Notes: generated by a model not told the origin, from the letters alone. A stretch of DNA of 64,000 nt from Limnephilus marmoratus (GCA_917880885.1 OU862909.1:32052405-32116404), one strand, 5' to 3'. Shown: positions 45,931 to 58,695, counted from the stretch's first letter. Program-made: numbers and translations.

Positions 45931-46556
45931 GACTGTTATACACAGGCCCAGACTGGCCAGGTCCGCAGGTCCGCAGGTCCGCGATCGCGGAGGGCCCCCG
46001 GCGCGAGGGGGCCCCGAAGGGGCCCCACAAAACGTACATAAAAAAGTTTTTGTCTTGTTAGTAGTTATTTTGTATTCTTGGTAATGTATGTTTACATTTT
46101 CGAAAAAAAAATTACATTTTCCAAAAGTAGAACATGTCCAACAACTGTTTATATCTCGCCGTGTATACGAAAGCTTTATACGATCCACTATCATCCGCAT
46201 CGTCTGCGCGGTGACGTGTGTCGTGTGTACACTGTCCAGCAAACAACTCATAAATGAACTAATACCGACAACTGCACCGCGATGTCCTATCAGATCAGCT
46301 GATCACTCAGTAGGGCCGCGCAAGCGCATATCGTCCTTCCCCTCCCCACTTTCCTACATTTATAATAACATCCACCCCACACTATTGTTTTCAAGCCACT
46401 ACAAGTCGATTTTGTGCGATACGGTTTGCTAAATTTACAGCGCAGTTTTTTTATTAGTTAAATCGTTAAATTAAATTTTTTGTTTAGAGTTGAGTTGTGG
46501 TACATTATTTGATTAATTAATATTACGAACGGAACAAAAACAATGAAGAGAACTTA

Positions 46557-46707
46557 GGGAACGTACCCATACTACGTGACCAATTTTTAACCCCCCCCCC
46601 CCCCCCCCCGGTGACCAAAATCCTAAGCAAACCGCTGCTCATTTGTACCAAGCGTGATATTTTGAAGACCCCCCCCCGAAGAGGTCACGTAGTATGGGTA
46701 CGTTCCC
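46557..46707. mobile_element. Poly-C MITE (family A), copy 1
   Basis: Inverted ends GGGAACGTACCCATACTACG / CGTAGTATGGGTACGTTCCC with TA on both sides, as for Tc1/mariner-type MITEs. It contains a run of 19 C (46591-46609). The second copy is at 58611. Confidence 0.85.
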
Positions 46708-47229
46708 TATTACAATAGTGGTTTTCAAAAAAGAGAGGAAAATAAGAAAAAAGAAACAAGAAGATTTCCAGTGTGATTATGAGTTGTAATTTTTTAAAAT
46801 TTTGTTCAATTTATTCTACATTTTTACGTCACGTACTAAGAACTTAACAATATTAGTTTTTGCTTTTTTTACTTTAAAGGTTTTTCCTAACAGGGCTAAT
46901 TAATTGTTATAATTTAAACAAAATAGACTGTATAAAAAACTTTCTCACATTGGGGATAAATTCACAATAGAAATGGATAAGGCCTACGTCATTAGGAGGT
47001 ACTTTATGCAAAATATGGATATTAGTTTGTCGGTTTATTCATCAATGGTCAAAATATAATTATTACGAGCAATGTTTTAAATTAATTATATTGTAACTAC
47101 AATTAGTTATGATTTTGAAAATCTTAATTAATTCTAGTTACAGTATGGTATAGTAAAGGGGATTCCCTAGTGAACAGCATCAACTTCTTCTTGTACAGTT
47201 GAGAGGGGTGAGGCGCCTGCTTGCAATCA

Positions 47230-47965
47230 GCCACATATAGAATGTCTCTTGTCGGCGAATCAAGCTCCAATTCTAATTCAGAAGATGATGAAAAAAATCA
47301 GGAGACCTGTGATGCAGCTAACCAACAAATTGGGTGTTTCATTTGTCCATACGAAAGTGATCCAATCACGATTAAAAAAGCTTTCATGGAAAAACATCCT
47401 ATTCAAGTTGTAGAAGGAAAAGGTACAAAATTGCCATTTGAGCCTTCTAAACTTTATTACCGACATTTGCCAAGTGGTGAAAAAATACACCAAAAATGGT
47501 TATCATATTCAATTCAGCTGAATAAAGTGTAGGTACTGTTCGTGCTGTATGGCTTTTGGAGATAAAGGACACAGAAACTCTACTTACATTACTGGTTATG
47601 ATGTTTCTTCAAAAAATGTGTACAAATCAGTAGAAATACACGAAAACTCTACCCATCATGAACTTGCTGCGAAAGCAGCTTTTCAAAGTCAAAAGGGCTA
47701 CGATATTTCAAATCTCCTGTATACCAACCAAACTAAACAGCAAGAAAGTGAAATTCAAACTAGAAGATTGGTCATCCAACGTTTGATAGACATACTTTTG
47801 TTTATAGGAAAGCAAGGTATTGCCTACAGAGGTGACAAAGCAGAAGCAGCCTACGCTCTTGATTCTTTACAAAATCATGGTAATTTCCTTGAACTGGTTT
47901 TGTTGGTGGCTAATTATGATATAATTTTGCAAAGCCATGTAAAAAAATGTATTAAGAGGAAATAC
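47230..47965 (+). pseudogene. ZMYM1-like hAT transposase, N-terminal block
   Basis: The first frame (to 47532) is an acidic start followed by a region with CFICPYESDPI and KLYYRHLPSGEKIHQKWLSY, the beginning of a TTF-type zinc finger. The finger continues one frame over as YCSCCMAFGDKGHRNSTYI, so about 4 extra bases (near 47531) cause the frameshift. Next come the linker STHHELAAKAAF and the start of the hAT catalytic region: DILLFIGKQGIAYRGDKAEA and FLELVLLVANYDIILQSHVK. The ORF breaks at 47965, where foreign DNA of about 3.6 kb interrupts the gene. TTF finger followed by DUF4371 is the family's normal order. Confidence 0.8.
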
Positions 47966-48067
47966 TAGCTGCGTTTTTCCATACAAACGTATTCCCCGTT
48001 TATCTCTCTGGATTTTGACCCTAGAGCAAAATTTTTTTTTACATAATATAGATATCGACCACTAGCG

Positions 48068-48220
48068 TGTCGGTACGTTTTGCTTTTTTTGATAATTTAC
48101 TTCTTATAGAAGTTAGGACCTTCCAAAAATGAATAAAATTGCCTAATTTAAACGCCGTCAAAAAACGTTCAGTATACAAACTAAACAATGTATTTTGAAA
48201 AAAAGCAAAACGTACCGACA
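48068..48220. mobile_element. MITE G, 153 bp
   Basis: Inverted ends TGTCGGTACGTTTTGCTTTT and AAAAGCAAAACGTACCGACA, with TAG near both sides. It lies within the foreign DNA that splits the hAT gene. Confidence 0.7.
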
Positions 48221-48610
48221 TAGAATATTTTCTTTTAATACAGTTAGTGAAAAAAAAATTTAAAATCGGTCCAGTTTTGGAGAAGAAAAATGGGGAATAC
48301 AAAACATCGATTTCGAAGATTTTATTTAGGTATTTTCGGCCCGACGTGCAGGTGTCCCTTTCGCTCATTTCTCCTGAGGGGGCCGGGGAACAAGGGTTTC
48401 GACAAATACATACATATAAAGCGAAGTAGTGATGTAACGAATTTTATCGGTAGACTAGTGTTGTCCTTGCCCGAGTAATCGATATTTTTTATTCGTTTTT
48501 TTTTCTGTTCAGTGACTCATCGCGGTATACCAATACTGACCGAGCTTTCATACTAAAATTGTGCAAAATTAAAATTGTTTATGTCAAGTACTATAATAAA
48601 TTTTTAATTT

Positions 48611-48846
48611 GGGAGGCGTTATAGGTACCATCGCCCCGGGAACCATTTATTGGATACCAACACCCCCGCCACTTGGTCACCCCAAGTGGTCCGCTATGTT
48701 TGGTGACTGAGCATGGGTTCCCGGGTTCACGGGTAAGGTCTGCATGGGTTTTGGTGGCGGATGATTTTGTCCACTTACTGCGTGGCGGGCCGGATTGGGA
48801 GAAACTGGAAGTGGGAGTAAGGAATATCCCATGTGAGGTTTTCGAC
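48611..48846 (+). mobile_element. SINE2, head part
   Basis: GGGAGGCGTTATAGGTACCA, CCCCGGGAACCATTTATTGG and CCCCAAGTGGTCCGC match the family head. Its tail may be the piece at 49203. Confidence 0.65.
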
Positions 48847-49202
48847 CAAATTTTTTTTTGTTTACACCATTTGATTCACCACGGTTTCCTAAATAATCTG
48901 ACAAATATATCCCATTTTTCAAAAATTCATCTTTTTAATCATTTTAGAGGCAACTCTGACCATTACTTGTAATTAATGGTAATTATTTAAAAAAATATAC
49001 TACATATACTACAGAAATATAAAAAAATATAAAATTATAAAATTAAATCCCTATATACTACAGAAATATAAAAAAAATATAAATTATAAAATTAAAGTGA
49101 GAAAAAAAGTCTTTTTGTGTGCAAGAATTCGTATTATTTTTTTAACTCAAATTTGTCGCACATAAATTAAAATTACCCAAAGAAATGTTTTTTTAATAAT
49201 AT

Positions 49203-49285
49203 ACACACAGCATCCCCAAAGATGACCTAGGCCCTCAGAGAAATTATTTTCCTCAGGGCCTCCTGTGTGGAGCTCATATAAAAAA
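49203..49285 (+). mobile_element. SINE2/LINE1 tail
   Basis: CACAGCATCCCCAAAGATGA and the TCCTCAGGGCCTCCTGTGTG block followed by A-rich sequence. It is separated from the head piece by about 350 bp, probably a later insertion. Confidence 0.65.
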
Positions 49286-49295
49286 ATAATAATAA

Positions 49296-50065
49296 TCTCA
49301 ACAATCTAAAAAGAGTATACTATGCACTAATCCAGTCATTAATTCAATATGGAATTATTGCATGGGGGGGGGGTCATACAACAATATTCTAACCCCGATC
49401 AAAGTAATCCAGAAACTAATCATTAAAGTAATCCTAATAATTTACAACTTAATCTTAAAAACAAAACAAAAAAATACTTTATTTTATTTTGAATCAGATC
49501 TCAAAACTATGGTCACCCTAAAAGTCTACATTAATGTACTACCTAGCGCCATCAGTTTAGTGGGTACTGGGTACCCATAATCTCAATCTGTAAGAAATAC
49601 AACAATATTGTTCTTTCAAAATCTGTATAATTTTGTGTTATTTTGTTAACTTGTATAATTATTGTTAACCTCAACACAGGCTTGTCCTAGTGAGGTAACA
49701 AATTGTATTGTATACATTTTTACCTACAGTGTAAAGAAACAATAAATAAATAAATAAAAAAAATCCTAAAGAAACCCTCCACTTATCCAACAGAAACGCT
49801 TTTCGCAGATTTCACGGTGCCTCGAGTAGAGAATATCTTCAAGAAAAATGCAATTACTCAAATTTACAAAGATAATATCATCAAAAAATTTTAAACTAAA
49901 ATCAAAAAGATATGAAGATAACATCAAAATACCAAAATTTAATACCAAACTAATGCAAAACAATTACATCTATTTAGGAATAAAGTTTTTCAACAACCTT
50001 CCCATTGAAATAAAAAAAACCAAAGACATCAATAAACTGAAACTCAAACTTCATCAGGAATAATT
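49296..50065 (+). pseudogene. LINE C-terminal fragment, interrupted
   Basis: Reads NNLKRVYYALIQSLIQYGII, then AWGG, the usual post-RT block of CR1/Jockey LINEs. After about 270 bp of unrelated A/T-rich sequence (49500-49770), the C-terminus resumes as YIYLGIKFFNNLPIEIKKTK before a stop at 50060. The middle sequence ends in AATAAATAAATAAATAAAAA and looks like an inserted short retroposon. Confidence 0.6.
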
Positions 50066-50079
50066 AACTAAATAATTAC

Positions 50080-51615
50080 CTGTTTTTCTCATTCTTTCTA
50101 TTTATTATTAATCTATATTCACCTCTATTTTATTTAGATTTTTCGAATTTCTCCCAAGTGCACAATATTTTAGTATGTAACCGTATCCTATGTATGTACA
50201 CCATATGTAATTTATATAACTCCACTGTACAATTATACATCTATATTAAATATTAAAATATATATATTTTCTTCAATATTAACTCAGTAGGTAAAGCAAA
50301 AATATTTTTTTAATATTTCTATTTAACTGTCAAAAAATTACCAAAAAATTAAGTTGCATCCAAAATCATACGAAATTCATTTTTTTGAGACCAATATTTC
50401 GTAATTTGAAACAAAAATAAATAAAATAAAACATATTTATCAGCACAAGATATTTTCTCTACCTTTTGCTAAAAAAATACATTTTCAATTTATTTGGGTG
50501 TTTTGGTCACAAATCCAAATTTAACCCCCCCCCCCCTCGGCTATTTGTTAGCTTTGGGAACAACTCATATCGATCTTGTGTCTCCCTTACTATTATGTTG
50601 AGAAATAAGTTTTAAACGGTGTTCGAAAGAGAAAGAGAAAATATCAAACTTTATATTCAAATTCAAAAGTTAACCACAAAATAATGGAATTGTACACCTT
50701 TATAAAACCAAAGTTTATGAAACTTATGGAATTTTGTATCTATTAATTATTTTTACATGAAACAATAAAAAAGTGAGGTGACGGAAATGTTAACAATACA
50801 TTTGTGTAATAAATATGTACGTGTTTTTATTTTTTTCGTTATCAGTAATTTTAGTTAGAAAAAACGTAAGATGAGTCATTTTAAAAAAAAATTATGTGTG
50901 CGTTCAAAATTTTTATATTCGAAAAGCCAAGGTTTATTTCGGATTTCAAAATTTAAAAGCGTATTTCATCGCCTTTCAAAAACAATTTTTAGTTTTCGGA
51001 TACTATCAGAAATATTCCATTTATTTGGATTTTATTGCAAAGCGGAAATATTTCGACCTTATGAAAAAATATGCCCGAGGCCTGAGGGATATGGGTCCTA
51101 TGAGAAAGGTCAAGTTGCCTTTCCTACGTTTGCTACACAAAATATCATATGTGCATAAAAAGTGCGCACAAAAATCCTGAATGCAAAATTTAAGAAAAAA
51201 TTGTCGGTTTTAATAAAAAAATGTATATTAAGCCCACTTGTTTTCACCCAAACATGGTATCAAAAATAACTCTACAATTAATGAAAATAAATAAAAATAT
51301 GGGTCCCCAATTTTTTTTTTTCGGTTTTTTTTTATTATGTATCCTAATATTCTAGAATACCCACAGGATATTTTGTGCGCGCAACAACGATAAGTAGCTA
51401 TAATAGCATATTCATAGGACGCTTACAATAGGACGCCCCTGCGAGCGGTCTTGTCTCTACACATTTGCAGATTGGAACATGCGTGGTCGGCAGAAATAAT
51501 AATTCGACACGGGTGAAGCGCGTAGCCCACACACACAAGGCCTGCATTCACTCACACATCTATAGCGCGATTCTGACTACTGTCAGAGAGTGAAATAAAA
51601 GAGATTTTTTAAAAT
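50080..51615. other. No gene seen
   Basis: AT-rich filler within the insertion that splits the hAT gene. The frames at 50871-51180 have no recognisable domain. Confidence 0.35.
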
Positions 51616-51627
51616 ACCTATTCATAA

Positions 51628-53450
51628 ATGTTCGCAGCGACCGGCAGCGCTCTTAAAGACAGCAAAATGCACAGAATAAAAATAAAGGACAAAAGAGAAG
51701 CCACAGGAAAGCAATCTAAAAAGCCCATTGGACGAGGATCAATGTTGACTTTGTTATCAAAGACTTTCATTAACAAGTTAATCAAGATAATTAGCTCGAT
51801 GGGTCGAAACATTATTTTGAAAGACATCCAGGATAGCATCATCTACAGCGTAATGGTGGACGTCACCCAAGATATAGCTGTCATGGACCAATTGGCAATA
51901 TGCGTCCGCTATGTCGTTCAAGGAAAAGTGTATGAAAGACTTTTAGAGATTGCAGTTGTTAATGACTCAAGTGGACTTGCGTTGTACGAGCTTATAAAAT
52001 TTAAATTATCTGAGTATAGAGTTGCAACGTCAAATATTATTGCTCGTTCATTTGATGGAGCCAACAACATGAAAGGCTGTTACAATGGGCTACAAGCCCA
52101 TTTAAAAAAAGAAAATGAAGACCTTATTTATACTCACTGTATACGCACACGTACTGAACCTAGTTATAGCTGAGTCAACAGTGAAGTTATTACAAGCTGA
52201 GAACTTGTTTGGATTATTGGAAGAATCTGCAGTATTTGTAAGCTCATCGCACAAGTGAATGGCCGTCTGGGAAAAGGAAACAAAAAGACAACCTACTGCT
52301 CACGACAAGTTGTACAGGTTGCAAAAAATAGGAGCAACAAGGTGGTGGAGCAAACATATGGCTCTTTCATCGTTGATGAAGAATTCTTAATCAGTGAAGA
52401 CAGTTTTAATTCAGCTAAGTTCTTTAATTTTATTACTTACTGTGTTTAAAGAAATCTCTGATGGAAGTTTTGACAGCAAATCTCGATTCACAGTAAGAAA
52501 CCTAATAAGTCAATAGTCCAAATTTGAAAACTTGTTTATGTCGTTTGTTTTGCTAGATTTGTTTTTGGTCACTTCCCCTGTTTCTAAGTACATGCAAAGT
52601 AAAAGCATTGATTATGCTTTAGCTTGGAACTTAGTACAAACACTGCTCCATCAAATTAAGGACAAAAGGAATGATGCGTATTTTGAAGTATTGTACGCAA
52701 AAACAAAAGCCTATGTAAGTGCAGTTAATCTTAAGCTAGACGAAAATAACATTGACGTCGAGTTAGAATTGGACTTTAAAAGAAAAAGAACGCAAAGAAA
52801 AAATTGATGCCCGGTGAAAAATCAAAAGATGAAACTGACTCTATTTCAACAGTTCAACATTACAAAATTGAATATTTTGATATTTTAGACTATGCGAGGA
52901 TGAGTATTGAAGAAAGATTTTGCGCAAACAATGACGTTTTACAGGATTGCTCTTGGTTGGACCCCAAAAAGTTTGACTTTATCTTGAAACTCCAAACATT
53001 TCCCACAGAAGCTCTGCACAGTGTTTCTAAACTGTGTAAAATTGAAAGAAGTCGACTGTTGATAGAGCTGCGATAGTTTGCACAACAATACAGCAACTTC
53101 ATAGCGGCAGAGTCCACTGAGAACTACGGAGACAGATGCAGTGACGAAGAAGACGATTTGGACCCAACGGCAGCGGAAACAAATGCTGACATTTACTGCT
53201 CTGAAAATAGACAGTGTTTCCAGTGTTTGACATGCGCTTTTTCTGTTCTGTTTGAACTTTCTCAATCTGGACTGTTTACCAACCTGTATATTGTATATTA
53301 ATTTGTTCTTACCATACCTTGTACCCAAGTCACATGTGAATGAGTTTTTTCTAAACTTAAAATCGTTAAAAATCAACTTCGGTCGTCCTTAGGCCAAGAC
53401 CTTATGTCCAGTCTGTTTTTTATTAATGTTGAGAGGAATTTATTTTATAG
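51628..53450 (+). pseudogene. ZMYM1-like hAT transposase, C-terminal block
   Basis: The gene resumes with SKKPIGRGSMLTLLSKTFIN, the catalytic VMVDVTQDI (Asp region) and ARSFDGANNMKGCYNGLQAH, all typical of DUF4371/RNaseH-like hAT transposases. After a frame break near 52140 the HCYAHVLNLVIAE motif appears, then GATRWWS near 52330. Further pieces in other frames lead to FSKLKIVKNQLRSSLGQDL (53350-53400) and DEVALTSELL, the hAT dimerisation region. At least four frame changes or stops (near 52140, 52255, 52390, 52806) make it inactive. All main domains are still legible in order. Confidence 0.8.
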
Positions 53451-53459
53451 TTTGGATAA

Positions 53460-54640
53460 AAATAAAATAATAGATGAAGTAGCTTTAACAAGTGAGTTGC
53501 TTACAAAGAAACTGTTACTTTAGGGCTAGGGGAGCAAAATGTCGAATCATTTCAGTTAAGTTAAGCCCCTTCTATTCTAGTATACAACATTGTAAACTGT
53601 TAAACACACAGGAATTTTTAAAAAATGTTAGCATTATTTTTCTAATCCCTAAAATCCGTTTGTCATTATTTTTACTACACAAATAATTTTGACATAATTC
53701 ATTAATGCTTTGGTGTGAATATAATCCTGCCCTTTATTTTGAACTCTGTTATAATTATTGGCGGTTCTACAGCATGTATTTATGAGTGTTGTGGTATCCT
53801 AAAAATACTGTGAATTTCTTATTTCAATAAATAATAAAGTCAACAAAAGTCGAAAATCATAATATTCATATAAAAACCTATCTGAATTTCTTCTTCTTTA
53901 TAGGTGCCAATATAGCGTAGAAACGCGTTTTCATTGTTTTCAAGCACCTAATTTTCAAAAATTATCCAGGAGAGGCCCCCGGACCCACCGTCTTCTACAC
54001 CCCCCTCCCCACCCTACGTTAGGGGGCCCCTTTACAGGTTTTAGCGGAGGGCCCCAAATGGTCCCAGTCCGGGCCTGGTTATACAATCTGTACTATTTTT
54101 GGAAAACACATACTTTGTCATCCGAGATCCAAACCATTAACTCATAACAAACTTTTTTTACACCACTATCTTAATAAAAATACAAAAGACGGGTTAGTTA
54201 CACTATTTATAACTCGAGAACAGCTGGACCGATTTTGATGATTTGGATTTTCTCCGCCTCGAATAGCAAAATGTAGCAGAAGAGCTATTAAAACATGGGA
54301 AAAATTCACGACAAAAAAAAATTATGAAGAAAATTCTTTTCCTCATAAATTTTGTATGGAACGATTCCTCTTCTTTTGAAAGAGCTGCAGGAATATTGTG
54401 AAAAGTATAATATTGAGTAGTGAGTGAATTCCAAAAATTCAAAAACGTCAAATGTCAATGCGCTGATTGTTTTGCTTTTGTTCATAAACATGTACTGCTG
54501 CCCCTCTTTCTTACACACTAAATATGAACAGTCGAAAATGGGACAAACAGTAAACGTATGTCTGCACCCCTCCAAAGAGAAAATTCAATAATTATAATAA
54601 ATCTCCCTCACACGTATAAAGAAAATGAAACCCAATTCCC
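53460..54640. other. hAT 3' end and AT-rich flank
   Basis: To 54077 this is the non-coding 3' part of the hAT element, GC-rich near its end. Beyond that is AT-rich sequence with no gene. Confidence 0.45.
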
Positions 54641-54647
54641 ATAAGTA

Positions 54648-54920
54648 AGGGGCTATCCTTAAATTACGTCACACCTTAGGAGGGGGGGAAGGGAAGTAGA
54701 GAAGTGTGACATTGTGTGACAAGGGGTATGGGGGGGTCATAAGCTCTGTGACGTCACATATAAAAAAATGGGAACTACTACATATTTAGATTCTTTTTAG
54801 ATGTAAAATTGCAAAATATGTGACCACACTAGGGGGGAGGGGGTATCACAAATGTGACGATGTGTGGCAGTTGGTCAAAAAATCATGAAATTCGTATGAC
54901 ATAATTTATGGATGGCCTCT
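54648..54920. mobile_element. MITE H, GGGGCTATCC...GGATGGCCTC ends
   Basis: Left GGGGCTATCCTTAAATTACG and right CATAATTTATGGATGGCCTC are diverged inverted ends. Inside, G-rich tracts alternate with TGTGACGTCACA-like sequence. This end type is common in insect Tc/mariner-like MITEs. Confidence 0.6.
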
Positions 54921-55129
54921 AAGTGGAAAAGTAAGAAAATCACAAAAATTATAAATCCGTACGTTATCAACACGTTTTTCATTTTATTTAATTAAAATGA
55001 CGCCACAATGTGAGTTTGCCATTATTGAAGAGGTGAAAATTTTAATTTATGATCAACTATATAAAATTTATATCAGCAATAAAGATATTCTTATTAAATT
55101 CTACAAACTTATTTTTATTTAGGCTAAAT

Positions 55130-55830
55130 TTAGGTTGCTACTCGTTGTTGTAGAAGAAAATGAATCTTATGTTTTTTCAAATTCCAATTTTTTTGTATGA
55201 AGATTTATAGGATTCTTTCAGTTTCGCGCCGCATCCATAAACTGAAAGATCTTCAAGCAAAAAGTTTTTTTAAAGTGACTTCACAGGAGTCCCAGGTGCT
55301 CCCGTCTGGAGCCAGTGAAACTATGGCTTGCCCAAATGGGGTACATTGCGAGCAGTGGCGTAGCTAGGGGGGGGGAAGAGGGTGGCCCGCCCGATGACAC
55401 TCGATCGGGTGCCATCCGTTGGGGGGTGACAACCGATCGAGTGTCACCCCCCAAGAGCACGTTCTGTAGCTCTATGGCTCCCCATGGAGTGCCCCGAAAC
55501 GGGAGAATTTTGTGTCTTAACGGTCTTTTTATAGGTGAAACTAGCCTATATTTAGGGAGAAACCAATTTTTTAAGTCGAAATTTGCGTTTTGAATTTTTC
55601 AAAGTAAACTTTAATGGGGGGTTGGGGGGGGAGAGAGTGGAGGTGACACCACGTTATCCACCCGGATGCCACCCATGCAAGTGGGTACATCCGGGTTACG
55701 CTACTGGTTGCGAGGAAAACGAAGCTTTTATTTTTCTCAAATATTTTTGCACTTATGTTTCTCAATTCATTTTTTAATAACTCCTTTTTTGATCAACCAT
55801 AAAAAAATTATTTTAAGTTCTTAACCTTTT
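55130..55830 (-). repeat. Composite repeat, other half of the inverted duplication
   Basis: Reverse copy of 43047-43780, including the MITE (55353-55707) and the SINE1 fragment (55275-55350). Confidence 0.8.
55353..55707. mobile_element. MITE I, second copy
   Basis: CAGTGGCGTAGCTAGG on the left and CCGGGTTACGCTACTGG on the right. It has the same GC-rich body as 43173-43565. Confidence 0.7.
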
Positions 55831-56067
55831 CCACTCTGACCATTTTTTCTCGAAACCGTTTAGCTACTCCGACCAAAAAATGTATGTTATATTTTGTGTT
55901 TAAAATGAAAATATCCGTTCATAACTTTTGCGGCACCCTATCGGATAATTCCTGTGACCATTAGTTGTTTGGTATATTTTGCATAAAATACTTGTTAAAT
56001 CACACATTAAGTAACTAAAAGATAATACATTCGATTTCAATATGTTTTATTTGCATAATATCTTTTA

Positions 56068-56460
56068 TTGCATAGCAATAATTTGTATAATACGGGTAAA
56101 ATATACAGACAATCCAACGCAAATCCTTGGAGAAGTTCCTTTCTAATTGTCCTGTACCGCACAACGGCTGATTTATATGTACCAGACCACTACAGCCGAA
56201 GTCGACATCATGACTTATTTAAAGTACCGAACGGCAGAACAGACGTCTTGGCAAAGCATAGCATGACGAGGGGAGTGGTGCTGTTAAATGAAATTGCAAA
56301 CCATTTGGATGTAAGTGACTGTTCTTTATATGCCTTAAAAACATTATTGAAGAGTCACTTGCCTAAATGCTGATAGGGTAACTAAATTGTACTGTAATTG
56401 GAATTATTCTGTTGTACAATAATAATAAAAAATAAAATAAAATAAAAATAAAATAAAATG
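56068..56460 (+). pseudogene. LINE C-terminus and 3' end
   Basis: The frame contains HHDLFKVPNGRTDVLAKHSM, then RGVVLLNEIANHLDVSDCSL and KTLLKSHLPKC, stop at 56371. The R-x-x-x...RGVxLxNxLxxxL...FKxxLKxHL pattern is the usual C-terminus of CR1/Jockey-like LINEs. It is followed by a short 3' UTR ending in (AATAAA)n. Confidence 0.55.
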
Positions 56461-56865
56461 TAGTTGGATATCATCAGCCATTAATCCTATGCAATGGTGA
56501 AAGTTTTTTTTACAAAAGTTTAATAATAATAGTAAATAAAATATCTCAATGTTGGATTGCGCCTTTATACTTCCCTAGAACTTCTAATAAGCACGATTTG
56601 ACTATCAAATTTTTTGTTTGAGAAATTTTATATTGTATTCTCCGGGTGGTGAAATTATGCTATAATAGGTACACATAAAAAATATCAATCCCCACCATCA
56701 AAGAAGTGCTAGAGTTTGATAGTCAAATCGTGCTTATTAGAAGTTCTAGGGAAGTATAAAGGCACAATCCAACATTGAGATGTTTTATTTACTATTATTA
56801 TTAAACTTTTGTAAAAAAAACTTTCACCATTGCATAGGATTAATGGCTGATGATATCCAACTACA
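56459..56865. repeat. Large foldback repeat, about 151-bp arms
   Basis: Left arm 56459-56609 and right arm 56715-56865 are near-identical inverted copies (TGTAGTTGGATATCATCAGC outermost). The core is about 105 bp. It abuts the A-rich 3' end of the LINE fragment. Confidence 0.85.
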
Positions 56866-56956
56866 CCAGCACTAACAATTCATCGCTGACCTAGATAACG
56901 TATAATTTAATTATCTCACCTGTCTGAAATATTCTTCATATTAAACTATGATTCGA

Positions 56957-57141
56957 CCGGTCAGTGGCTGAGTTGGCATCGCGTTTGGGTCCCACCCGGG
57001 CGTCGCCTGTTCAATTCCTCGGCTGGCTAAGTCCTCCAACACAACACAAGCAACATTATTCGCTTTCTGTGGTGGTGGTAGATTTTCAAATTTTGTCAGG
57101 TTATTCTTAACCCGGGAATTTTTGTCTTTCTTTAAAAAAAA
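56957..57141 (+). mobile_element. SINE3, full copy with tRNA-like head
   Basis: Head CGGTCAGTGGCTGAGTTGGC (box A) and CTGTTCAATTCCTCGGC (box B), then a body with TGTGGTGGTGGTAGATTTTC and a TTGTCTTTCTTTAAAAAAAA end. A 3' fragment occurs at 34687. Confidence 0.7.
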
Positions 57142-57974
57142 TGATATTTCAAATTAATAAAAACATTTTTGACTGTCCTATTTTACCTTTAGAATACAGA
57201 AAAAAATCTAGCCGATCCAGCCTTATATTTTCTTACATTTCCTTATATATAAAATTTAAATGAGACGGCGATACACAATGTCAGGCGAGAGAGACAGAGG
57301 GCGTGTTAAATGGGCTAGAACCAAAAGTTTCGGTTTCCATTTAAATCCACATTGAAGGCATTTTTGTGTGTATTATCTTTTTACCTTACTTCTAACCAGG
57401 GCTGGGCAGTATTTGAATTACTTGTAATTGAAATACGTATTTGAAATACAAATACGTATTTTGTATTTGTATTTCAATTACTTCCTAAAAATGTATTTTG
57501 TAATTGGTATTTCAATTACCTGCTGGTGAGGTATTTTTTAATTTGTATTTCAAATACTTATGGCTTCAAAATACATTTTCAAATACATTTTGCAATCTTA
57601 ATATGTAATGATAATGAAAAATAAACTGACGTAGACAATACATAGACTGAAAATGCTAGAATCCTGTACTATTGTCCTAGCACTCTTACTAATGATTATG
57701 TGTAGTTTTCTTATCATTGCTTTATAATGTACTGTACATTATTTTATGATATGCTAGTTATTATTATTGTCTTGTGCTATAATAGCACTGTTATCATACA
57801 TTCTGTATCAAATTATATTAAACTTGTTATTGCTTTGTATTGTACATTTTTGTATCATAGTATTAGATCCAGCACTATAGGAATAATTTGACTGAATACT
57901 AGATTATTTTTAAGTTAATTACTGTAGAGCGCACTTCAAGTTAAATAACACAAAACTGCGCTATACAAATGTCA

Positions 57975-58572
57975 TCTATGTATATAAAAATGAACCCTTG
58001 TTTCCCTTGGTCACGCCACAACTTCAGAACGACTTAACCTATTTCATTCATTTTTTTAAAGTTTTCTAATACTTTGTAAAAGGTTCTTACTGAAAGAAAA
58101 ATTAAGAAAATTGGATAATTTCAGAAAACTTGACTATTTTAACTTCGCACGTTTGACGAAATTGAATTTAGCAGGCACCTGTTTTTTTTTGTAACAAAAG
58201 AATTGTCTATGGATTTTTTAATTATAGATATTTTAAATAGATCTATGTTAGGTACCAGATTTGATTGATTGTTCTTATAATATACAAAAATGAATATTTG
58301 TAATATGTGAAAAAGGAAAATTTGAATAAAAAAAATGTTATAGCTGGCACGCAAGTTGTTTGAAAACTGAATGCACTGGGACTGAATATATGGAACACGG
58401 GAGGGGGGTTGGCGGGACGGGGGAGAGGGTAGGCGGGGAAGGTGGAAAGGGAACACGGGAGGGGAAGGAGATGCGGGAGGGGAATGGGAAACGGGGACGC
58501 ACGGGAAATGACCTGCAGGGATAAACAATTTCTTTGAATATGGCATTGCAACGCATGCCGGGAACCAGCTAG
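57975..58572 (+). mobile_element. Non-autonomous Helitron nested in the hAT
   Basis: Starts TCTATGTATATAAAAATGAA after a host A, ends GCCGGGAACCAGCTAG before a host T. The reverse-oriented relative is at 4141-4742. The G/A-rich tract (58395-58500) is the complement of the C/T tract in that copy. Confidence 0.75.
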
Positions 58573-58610
58573 TGTTATTATAATAATAATTATTATTATC
58601 TAACACTTAA

Positions 58611-58650
58611 GGGAACGTACCCATACTACGTGACCAATTTTTTGCAATTT

Positions 58651-58695
<45 letters not shown>

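Larger units (their letters stand above)
45943..54077 (+). mobile_element. Complete hAT transposon (ZMYM1-like), 8.1 kb, with nested insertions
   Basis: Ends are CAGGCCCAGACTGGCC (left) and, reversed, CAGGCCCGGACTGGG (right). They are flanked by a perfect 8-bp target duplication, GTTATACA (45935-45942 and 54078-54085), diagnostic of hAT transposition. Inside are a broken transposase in two blocks (47230-47965 and 51628-53450) and later insertions: a poly-C MITE (46557), another MITE (48068), SINE2 pieces (48611, 49203) and a LINE fragment (49296). The ends and TSD are intact, so it was mobile once; the transposase is dead. Confidence 0.9.

Noticed and set aside
46088..46432. 114-aa frame near the left end of the hAT
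   Set aside because: Lies in the element's non-coding left end and reads unlike any hAT protein region.
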